Source of the DNA: Myxococcota bacterium
GTDB lineage: Bacteria > Myxococcota_A > UBA9160 > UBA4427
DNA length: 64,000 nt
NCBI GenBank assembly: GCA_028278345.1
Contig: JANQEL010000048.1
Location: forward strand, 21,098 to 85,097
Reading direction: 5' to 3'
In this document: in pieces, positions 9,157-16,579 of the stretch
Layout: every line of letters starts with the position of its first letter
Position numbering within the stretch: the stretch's first letter is position 1
Notes under the pieces: generated by a model
Seen by the model: the letters and a program-made list of their open reading frames with translations, nothing else
Database searches by the model: none
What the model was told of the DNA's origin: nothing
Translations under genes and position numbers: made by a program

Positions 9157-9924
9157 ATGCAGATCATCATCTTTTGCTTCATCGCCGCGATCGCGACGCT
9201 GGCGGAGCGCCTCGCGCCCGCGCGTCCGCAGCCCCTGTTTCGAACGGGGTTCTTCCCGGACGTCATCCACACCGGGGTGAACATCCTGCTCCGCTTCGTG
9301 CTCACGGGGACCCTCGCGGTCGTGATCACCGAGACCGCGAAGCAGGTCCTGCCGCCTTCGATGGTCGGAATGGTGAGCGAGGCGAGCTACGTCGTGCAGC
9401 TCGTGGCCGTCGTGCTGGTGCTCGACTTCTTCTTCTACTGGATGCACCGCGCCAAACACCACTACGACTGGTGGTGGCGACTGCACGAGACCCATCACAG
9501 CTCGGATCAGCTCGATTGGTTCTCGAGCGTGCGCTTCCACCCGCTCGAAAAGATCCTCGATCGCGTGATCTATCTACTGCCGCTTGCGGTACTCGGTCCT
9601 TCGCAGGACGTCCTGCTCGGGCTCGCGGCGATCGATGCCAGCATCGCGACCCTGGCCCACGCCAACCTGAACGTTCGCATCGGCCCGCTCATCTACGTCT
9701 TCGTCGGGCCCGAGATGCACGCGTGGCACCACGCGTCCGACCCCGAGCATCAGCGCACCAACTTCGGCAACAACCTCTCGATCTTCGATTGGCTCTTCGG
9801 AACGGCGTCGCTTCCCGGAGGCCGCCCCGCCGCGTTCGGCACCGGCGACGCCGACTACCCCCAGAGCAATTGGTGGCGTCAGGTCGCCTATGCCTTTCGG
9901 CCGTTCTCGGCACCGGGGAGCTGA
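9157..9924 (+). CDS. sterol desaturase / fatty acid hydroxylase superfamily membrane protein
   Basis: A 255-residue integral membrane di-iron enzyme. The histidine boxes of the superfamily are present: HRAKHH (about residue 93), HETHH (about 109), and HAWHH with a following EHQRTNFG (about 188-205). Membrane helices surround them at about 1-15, 45-65 and 83-95, with another near 140-160. Members hydroxylate or desaturate fatty acids, sterols, carotenoids or ceramides using O2. Its position directly after two P450s supports an oxidative lipid-modifying operon. The C-terminus after the last His box is short, as is usual for bacterial members. Confidence 0.9.
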   Translation: MQIIIFCFIAAIATLAERLAPARPQPLFRTGFFPDVIHTGVNILLRFVLTGTLAVVITETAKQVLPPSMVGMVSEASYVVQLVAVVLVLDFFFYWMHRAKHHYDWWWRLHETHHSSDQLDWFSSVRFHPLEKILDRVIYLLPLAVLGPSQDVLLGLAAIDASIATLAHANLNVRIGPLIYVFVGPEMHAWHHASDPEHQRTNFGNNLSIFDWLFGTASLPGGRPAAFGTGDADYPQSNWWRQVAYAFRPFSAPGS

Positions 9925-9933
9925 GCGCCGTTG

Positions 9934-11475
9934 GTGACTTCGCGTTCCGACGCTTCGCGCCACTCGATCGCACTCGCCTATTCCCTCGCCTACGCCTTCG
10001 TCTTCATCCTCGGCGTCGTTCACCGCTGGCCCCTCCTCGACCCGCCCTCCCTCTGGCTCGACGATCAGTGGGTCGCGACCCTGGTGCGTTTCGCGGGGCT
10101 CGAGGAACTCTTCGGCTATCGCGCCTCGGCCCCCATGGGCTTCGTTGCGTTCTCGAAGATCGCGCCGATCTGGGTGTCGGATGTCGAGATCGGGTTGCAG
10201 CTCTTCCCGATGGCTTGCGGACTCGCGATGCCCATCGCGCTGGGCCTCTTCGTCGCGCGGATGACCGGACATGCGAGCCTCGGCCTGCTCGCCGCCGCGA
10301 TCGCCACCGCGAACCCGATCACAGCGGGTTACTCGATGCGCGTGAAGCAGTTCTCCTTCGACGCCTTGATTTCGACCGGGATGCTCGCGGTCGGACTCCC
10401 CCTGCTGATGGGTCGCGCGAGGCTTCCGTGGTGGCCGGTGCTCACGAGCATCGCGGCCGGTTGGCTCACCTACGTTTCAGCCCTCATCTCCCTGCCCCTG
10501 CTCCACGTCGCGGCCCTGCGCGTCTGGCTGCGCGATGCAGCTGCACGCACCCGCGCGCTGGTTTCGATCGCGGTTCTCGATCTCTCGTTCTTCCTTCTCT
10601 ACTGGCTGCGGGTTCGGCATCAGTCGCGAACGGGCACGGTCGAGTTCTGGATGGAACGCGGCGGACTCCCCCACGACAAGTCGTTCGGCGCCCTCCTCGA
10701 TTACTACCTGCTCGACGGAATCTTCCTGCGCGGGATCGCCGGGGCCCTGCCCGTTCTGCCCAAGATCGTCGCGGCCGCCATCGCCGGGCTCGCCCTGCTG
10801 TGGCTGCTCCGCGAAGCGAGGACCCGCTTCATCGGGCTCTTCTTCCTGGGCTTCTATGCGCAGCTCGCCGTGGCGGCGGGCCTGCGCCTGTACCCCTTTG
10901 GCGGCGATCGCACGGACATCTTCAGCTACCCGGTGACGATCTCGCTCGTGATGCTCGTCGCGGGCCACGCACTCAACACCCTGCGCACGAGCAACCCGAT
11001 GCGATTGCGGAACACGACGCGCGGGATCGCAGCTCTGGCCCTGGCCCTTCCCATCGCGGCCTTCGCCTTCGCGCGCTTCGACCCCGTGGGCCAGGTCATC
11101 ACCGACGACGCCGAGATGGTCCGCATCCTCGAAGCCGAACGGCGCGAAGGCGACGTGGTCGTGGTCTCCTACCAATCACGCTACGCCGTCGCGACCTACG
11201 GCTCCTGGCCCATGACCTACGTCCAGCCCGAGGTCGGCAAGTTCTACGTACGGGTCGATCGACCGGACACCCACGTCATGCGCGATCACGACGCGTTCGA
11301 AGGCTCCTGGATCGAGAACGCCCAGCGCGTGCTCTACCTGCACGTGAATCTCACCGAGAGGAACGCCCCCTATCGCGAGGAGATCGAAGGGCGGATCGAT
11401 TCCAGCGGCTTCGAACGGGTCGATCGCATCGAACGGCGACGCGGCTCGCTCTCGATCTTCGAAGCAGAGAGCTAG
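9934..11475 (+). CDS. multi-spanning GT39/ArnT-like glycosyltransferase family protein
   Basis: A 513-residue protein with about ten hydrophobic helices followed by a soluble C-terminal domain (about 385-513). An acidic residue pair in the first periplasmic loop (WLDDQW, residues about 42-47) sits where GT39/ArnT-type transferases keep their catalytic aspartates. Such proteins move a sugar from a polyprenyl phosphate to lipid, glycan or protein on the outer face of the membrane. TTG (9931) and GTG (9934) are both possible starts; GTG is preferred as the commoner codon. It ends in CTAG shared with the stop of the convergent sensor kinase gene. Family assignment rests on topology and loop motifs, so the precise function is uncertain. 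Confidence 0.75.
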   Translation: MTSRSDASRHSIALAYSLAYAFVFILGVVHRWPLLDPPSLWLDDQWVATLVRFAGLEELFGYRASAPMGFVAFSKIAPIWVSDVEIGLQLFPMACGLAMPIALGLFVARMTGHASLGLLAAAIATANPITAGYSMRVKQFSFDALISTGMLAVGLPLLMGRARLPWWPVLTSIAAGWLTYVSALISLPLLHVAALRVWLRDAAARTRALVSIAVLDLSFFLLYWLRVRHQSRTGTVEFWMERGGLPHDKSFGALLDYYLLDGIFLRGIAGALPVLPKIVAAAIAGLALLWLLREARTRFIGLFFLGFYAQLAVAAGLRLYPFGGDRTDIFSYPVTISLVMLVAGHALNTLRTSNPMRLRNTTRGIAALALALPIAAFAFARFDPVGQVITDDAEMVRILEAERREGDVVVVSYQSRYAVATYGSWPMTYVQPEVGKFYVRVDRPDTHVMRDHDAFEGSWIENAQRVLYLHVNLTERNAPYREEIEGRIDSSGFERVDRIERRRGSLSIFEAES

Positions 11476-14237
11476 TCGTCCACGCGCGGCAGGGTCACGC
11501 GGAAGATCGTGCCGCCGTTCTCGGGGCAGTCGACTTCGAGGGCCCCGGCGTGGTTCTCGATGATCTTGCGCGAGATCGAGAGGCCGAGGCCCGTGCCCTG
11601 CCCCGCCGACTTCGTCGTGAAGAAGGGATCGAAGATCTGTCTGCGGACGTCGTGGGGGATACCCGGGCCGTCGTCTTGGACTTCGACTCGAATGCTGCTC
11701 GCGTCGTGCAGCACGCGAATGTCGATGTGACCACCCTGCCCTTCGAAGGCGTCGGCCGCGTTCTTGATCAGGTTGAGGAAGACCTGGTTGAGCGCGCCCG
11801 GATCTCCCTTGATGAGCGGGAGCCCCGGCAACACGTCGAGTTGCACCTCGGCGTTCGCTTCGGAGAGCCCCGGGCGCAGCAATTGCAGCGTCGAGCGGAT
11901 CCCGGTTTCGACGCTGATGTTCGGGGCGTGATTGCTCTTGCGTCCGGGAGCAGCGAAGTCGCGTAGATCCGCGACCAGGGTCTTCGTGCGCTCGAGACCC
12001 GAGCGGATGATGTCGGATAGCTCGCGAATCGTCTGCGCCAGGGTCGCGAGGTTTTCGGGGTCGGCGAGAGGAAAGGGGGCGTCGCGACGCGCTGCATCCA
12101 TGACGTCCTCGCGAATGCCCTCGAACTCGGCGTCGAGCGCTCGCGAGGCGTTGAGCGCGAAGTTCACGGGGTTGTTGACCTCGTGGGCGATGCCCGCCGC
12201 CAGTTCGCCGACCGCGGCAAGCCGCTCGTTGTGGATGATCTGGACCTCCGCCTGCTTGAGATCGTCGAGGGTCGCCTGCAGGCGTTCGTTCTTCTGCGCG
12301 AGTTCGCGCTGCAGCCCGCGCACACGCACCAGCGTCCGAACCCGGGCCATGAGTTCGCGCGGATGGAAGGGCTTGGTGATGTAGTCGTCGGCACCGAGCT
12401 CGAGCCCCTCGACCTGCATCTCATGTTCGGCCTTGGAAGTGACGAGCACGACGGGGATCGCGTTCGTCTCCTCGCAGGTCTTGATCTCGCGGCAGAGTTC
12501 GATGCCCGACATCTCGGGCATCATGACGTCCGAGAGCACGAGATCGGGCGCCTTCAGGCGAACCTGTTCGAGGGCTTCGAGACCATTGCGCGTGGTGCGG
12601 ACGCGGAACTCGCGACCGAGCAGGGTGGCGAGCAGGCGTCGCATGTCGGGATTGTCTTCGGCGATCAACACCTCGCCGGAAAGGGCTCCATCGGGAGCCC
12701 CCGCGACGGCGACGGTTTCGTTCGCCGCTTCGCGATCCTCCCAGCGCTCTACCAGGCTTTCGATCTCGACGAGATCCCCCGCCGCCTGCGCTGCGACGGA
12801 AGCGCCTTCGGGCACGTCCGAATCGCGCTCGATGTTCAGCTCCGCTTCGACGGCTTCGATCGAATGGCCGAGGCCGAGGGCCTGCTGTGCGTCGGTGCGC
12901 AGCACGTCTTCGACGTCGCCGGCATCGGCTTCGCCGATCGGCAGGAAGACGGTCATGGTCGTGCCATGCCCCCGCCCGTCGCTGTGGGCGCGAACGTCTC
13001 CGCCGTGGAGCTGCGCGAGTTCGAAGGCCAGCGAGAGCCCGATCCCGGTGCCTTCGTGGGAACGCGTCGCCGAACCGTCCACCTGGGCAAAGCGATCGAA
13101 CACCGCATCGAGCTTGTCGGGCGGTATGCCGACCCCCGAATCCTTCACGTGCATCCGCACACCGCCGTCGACCGCTTCGCCGATCAACTCGATCGTGCCA
13201 CCCGCCGGGGTGAACTTGAGCGCGTTGCCCACGAGGTTCATCAGGATCTTCTCGACCGCGGTCGCATCGGCGTTGATGCCCGGCAGGCCGTCGAAGCCCG
13301 ACATCTCGAGGCGGATCTCCTTGCGTTCCGCCATGCCGCGCGCCGCCGTGACGAGATCGGTCGCGAGTTCTTCGAGGTCGACGGGGGCGCGATGGATCTC
13401 GAAGAGCTTGCTCTCGAGCTTCGAGAGGTCGAGCAGGTTCGAGATCAGCTTGAACAGACGGCGCCCATTGGCGTGCATGGTCTCGACGGTGTCGCGCAGC
13501 ATTGGAGAGATCTCTCCGAAATCTCCCGAGCGGATCGCATCGAGGGGCGCGAGGATCAGCGTGAGTGGCGTGCGCAGTTCGTGGTGCACGTTCGCACTGA
13601 AACGCGACTTCGCCTGGTCGAGTTCGGCGAGTTCGTCGCGCGCGGTCTGGATCTCGCGACGCTGCATGAAGTCGGCGATGCGCATGCCCTCGAGCACGGC
13701 ACAGCTCGCCACGCATTCGATGGCCGCCGCCGCCGGGAAGAAGATGTTCATCGCATAGGCGCGAAAGGTGAGATCCGCTCCCATGACGAAGGGCTCGATC
13801 GCAAGTGCGCCGAGCGAGACCGAGACCACCTGCGCGGCTTGCCCCGCGGACATCGGGATCAAGACCGGGAGCCCGAGGAAGAGCAGCATCAGCCCCGGGG
13901 CGTAACCGCTCGGCAGTCCGCCGGCCGCGCTGATCACGACCACGAGCCCGAGACCCGTGCAATGACACGCGGTGATCGCCCGCGAAGCCCCGTCGGCGGG
14001 CCAGCGACTGAAGTACATCCCCGCCATGACGGCCGTCCACGCGATCCTCACCGCGAGCAGCTCGTAGAAGCGCTCGGGAAAGACCCAGAGATCAAGGGTC
14101 ACGAAGAGCAGATTGAGACAGACGACCACCACGATGCCCGAACGCATCGCGTCGATCATTCGCTCACTGCTTACGACCTCGCGATACTCGCGATACAGCG
14201 CGTCGTCGATGTCGCGGCGGAAGAACACGTGCCGCAC
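11472..14237 (-). CDS. hybrid sensor histidine kinase with two kinase modules flanking a receiver domain
   Basis: A 921-residue signalling protein. An N-terminal membrane region of about six helices (residues 30-190) is followed by a first kinase: H-box NVHHELRTPLT near residue 217, then the ATPase boxes ILMNLVGNALKF and DSGVGIP. A receiver domain follows (about 520-640) with the phospho-acceptor Asp in LVLSDVMMPEMSG near 570 and the Lys of ITKPFHP. A coiled coil then leads into a second kinase: GIAHEVNNPVNF near 686, VFLNLIKNAADAF, DDGPGIP and TGLGLSISRKI. Both kinases keep their His and ATP-binding residues. There is no DNA-binding output domain, so it must signal through another regulator or its own receiver. 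Confidence 0.92.
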   Translation of the reverse strand: MRHVFFRRDIDDALYREYREVVSSERMIDAMRSGIVVVVCLNLLFVTLDLWVFPERFYELLAVRIAWTAVMAGMYFSRWPADGASRAITACHCTGLGLVVVISAAGGLPSGYAPGLMLLFLGLPVLIPMSAGQAAQVVSVSLGALAIEPFVMGADLTFRAYAMNIFFPAAAAIECVASCAVLEGMRIADFMQRREIQTARDELAELDQAKSRFSANVHHELRTPLTLILAPLDAIRSGDFGEISPMLRDTVETMHANGRRLFKLISNLLDLSKLESKLFEIHRAPVDLEELATDLVTAARGMAERKEIRLEMSGFDGLPGINADATAVEKILMNLVGNALKFTPAGGTIELIGEAVDGGVRMHVKDSGVGIPPDKLDAVFDRFAQVDGSATRSHEGTGIGLSLAFELAQLHGGDVRAHSDGRGHGTTMTVFLPIGEADAGDVEDVLRTDAQQALGLGHSIEAVEAELNIERDSDVPEGASVAAQAAGDLVEIESLVERWEDREAANETVAVAGAPDGALSGEVLIAEDNPDMRRLLATLLGREFRVRTTRNGLEALEQVRLKAPDLVLSDVMMPEMSGIELCREIKTCEETNAIPVVLVTSKAEHEMQVEGLELGADDYITKPFHPRELMARVRTLVRVRGLQRELAQKNERLQATLDDLKQAEVQIIHNERLAAVGELAAGIAHEVNNPVNFALNASRALDAEFEGIREDVMDAARRDAPFPLADPENLATLAQTIRELSDIIRSGLERTKTLVADLRDFAAPGRKSNHAPNISVETGIRSTLQLLRPGLSEANAEVQLDVLPGLPLIKGDPGALNQVFLNLIKNAADAFEGQGGHIDIRVLHDASSIRVEVQDDGPGIPHDVRRQIFDPFFTTKSAGQGTGLGLSISRKIIENHAGALEVDCPENGGTIFRVTLPRVDD

Positions 14238-14308
14238 ATCGACATCGCATTCGAGGGACTTGACGAAGCAAGCCAGCGACGGCGCTCGTCAGCTCGGCGT
14301 TGCAGCAT

Positions 14309-16579
14309 TCATGAAGACTTGCGATCGGCCAGCAACAAGAGTGGTGGCAGGAGGAACATGTCGGCCAACAGGCAGAGGAAGACGAGGCCCGAAGTCACCA
14401 GGCCGAGGTTCCGGATCAACGTGAACTGCGAGAGGGCGAGCACCGCGAAGCCCACGATGATCGACACCGTGGTGAAGACGAGGGCCGGAAGCACGTGTTC
14501 CATGCAACCGTCGAGGGCCATCAAGGGCTTCTCTCCCGCCTTCCGGCGATCGGTATAGCCCGTCATCACGTGAATCGTGTCGTCGACCGCGATCCCGAGC
14601 GCAAGCGAGCCCAGACAGACGGTCGCCGCGTCGAGGGGGATCCCGGCCAGGCCCATTGCGCCGAAGGTGATCACCAGCGGCACGGCGTTCGGAACCAGCG
14701 CCACCAACGCGCTCTTCGGTACGCGCAGGATCAGCAGCAGGACGACGCCGATCGAGATCAAGGCGATCGAGAGGCCCGCCGCCTGCCCCCACGCAATCTG
14801 CTCTTCCGAGCGACCGAACTCGTACATCAGGCCCGTGGTTTCGACGCCGAAGTCTTCGGGGCGGTTCTGCGCCCACCAGCGATCGATGCGCTCGCCCAGG
14901 GCTACGAGTCGATCGCTGCCGTTGTCGTTCGCGCGCAGCAGCATGTTCGCGCCACTGCGATCACCCGTGATCACGTCGTCCATGTACTCGACGCTCTCGA
15001 GCAACACGAGGTATTGCTCGTTCAACTGCCGCGAACCCGGCAGCATGCCGGCTTCTTCTGCAGCGAATACCCCGTGAACGCTTCGCAAGGGGTCGGCCAC
15101 CGAGAGCGCCTTGCCGATCTCGGGTTGGGCCTCGAGGTATCGCGCGAGGGAGTCGAGGGCTTCGATCGCGCGGGGTTCGGTCACCACCGCGTCCCCCAGC
15201 GCGTGGACGACGACGTTGACGGGAGAGATCCCCGAAAGCTCTTCGCGCAACACCTCATAGTCGTCGCGAATCTCGCTTCCCTTCGGAAACCACACGATGA
15301 TGTCGGTCGAGACCCGCAGGGCGAAGACACCGAACAGGAACAGCGAGAGCCCCACCGCCCAGATGCCCAGGGCCGGCGTTCGATGGCGATTCGTCACGTG
15401 CACGACCAGGGGCCGCAGACGCGCCCGGATCCAATCGCCGAAGATCGAGCGCCGCTCCGGAATCGGGCGCAGCACAATCAGCGCCGGGGCAAGCGAGAGC
15501 GACGCCGCCGTCAGGACCAGAACCCCGAGCGCGCCGAACACGGCGAGCTGTTGGATCGCCACGATTCGCACCGAAGCCATCGCGAGGAAGCCGATCGCCG
15601 TCGTCATCCCCGAGAGTGCAACGGGTTTCGCAACGCGGCCGATGGCGAGGCCGAGGGGGCCGCGTTCGGAGATTCCCTGCCCTGCGGTGAGCACGTGCAT
15701 CGAGTACGCGCAGCCCAGCGCGAGCAGGATCGAAGGCAGCACCATCGTCGAGAGCGAAAGCGCGACCCCCGACACGCTCATGCCGCCGACCGCCGCGAGG
15801 CTCCCCGCCGCGCCGACCGCGAGGGGAATCGAGATTGGTCGCAAGCTCGCGAACGCGAAGCCCACCACGATGGCGACCAGCAAGAGGGTGATCGGCACGA
15901 AGATCAACACCTCGATGTAGGTGCGCGAATTTACCTTCGTGCGAAACAGCGGGACCCCGGAGGCGTACGACTCGCGGTCGTGCATGAGGTTCTCGATCGC
16001 CGCCACGATCTGGGTTCGATCCCCGTAGATGGTCTCGTCGAGCACGACGTTGATGGCGAAGAGACGACCGTCCTGCGAGAACAGGCTGTCCTTTGCGATG
16101 GGATCACGCTCGAGGTCGCGCACCAGGCGGTCGAGCTCGGCGGCGCTTTCCGGAACGCCATCCTCGAGGGCCGCGTCGAGGATGAGTTCGCCCTCGGGCC
16201 CGGCGCGGATCAACGGCACCGTCGAGAGGCTATCGACGCGACGCACCCCGGGAAGCGACTCCATCGCCGAAGTCAGGCTCTCGATCTCGACCAGGGTCTC
16301 GCGCGCGAAGGGCTCGGACGCTTCGAGAGCGACGACGATGAACTCGTCGCCCCCGTATTGGTCGAGGCTGTGCTGATAGACCGCCCACGCGGGACTCGAT
16401 TGATCGAGAAACGTCGAGGTCGAGGTATCGAGATCGAGGCGCAGCAGCGTCGAAGCCAGGGTGATCGACACCGCGATCCAACTCCACATGGTGAGGCGCG
16501 GAGCATCGATCGCCGCAAGCACGAGCCCGCGCGGCACCCCGAACACCGCCTCGCGAAGGCGAACGATCGCCGCCCTCAT
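14309..16579 (-). CDS. MMPL/RND family exporter
   Basis: A 756-residue RND-superfamily transporter with two repeated halves. Each half has one helix, a large external loop, then a bundle of five to six helices. The repeats end in matching charged segments (ALGCAYSMHVLTAGQG near 296; SLALGIAVDDTIHVMTGY near 670), where acidic residues normally couple transport to protons; the aspartates are clear only in the second half. MMPL proteins export lipids and hydrophobic compounds across the inner membrane. The ATG at 16579 overlaps the stop of the upstream PilZ fusion gene (ATGA), so the two are translationally coupled. Substrate unknown; a lipid handled by the fusion protein is a fair guess. Confidence 0.9.
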   Translation of the reverse strand: MRAAIVRLREAVFGVPRGLVLAAIDAPRLTMWSWIAVSITLASTLLRLDLDTSTSTFLDQSSPAWAVYQHSLDQYGGDEFIVVALEASEPFARETLVEIESLTSAMESLPGVRRVDSLSTVPLIRAGPEGELILDAALEDGVPESAAELDRLVRDLERDPIAKDSLFSQDGRLFAINVVLDETIYGDRTQIVAAIENLMHDRESYASGVPLFRTKVNSRTYIEVLIFVPITLLLVAIVVGFAFASLRPISIPLAVGAAGSLAAVGGMSVSGVALSLSTMVLPSILLALGCAYSMHVLTAGQGISERGPLGLAIGRVAKPVALSGMTTAIGFLAMASVRIVAIQQLAVFGALGVLVLTAASLSLAPALIVLRPIPERRSIFGDWIRARLRPLVVHVTNRHRTPALGIWAVGLSLFLFGVFALRVSTDIIVWFPKGSEIRDDYEVLREELSGISPVNVVVHALGDAVVTEPRAIEALDSLARYLEAQPEIGKALSVADPLRSVHGVFAAEEAGMLPGSRQLNEQYLVLLESVEYMDDVITGDRSGANMLLRANDNGSDRLVALGERIDRWWAQNRPEDFGVETTGLMYEFGRSEEQIAWGQAAGLSIALISIGVVLLLILRVPKSALVALVPNAVPLVITFGAMGLAGIPLDAATVCLGSLALGIAVDDTIHVMTGYTDRRKAGEKPLMALDGCMEHVLPALVFTTVSIIVGFAVLALSQFTLIRNLGLVTSGLVFLCLLADMFLLPPLLLLADRKSS

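Noticed and set aside
12183-14558. Long plus-strand frame opposite the sensor kinase gene
   Set aside because: Antisense shadow with Arg/Asp/Glu-rich, repetitive composition and no recognisable domain.
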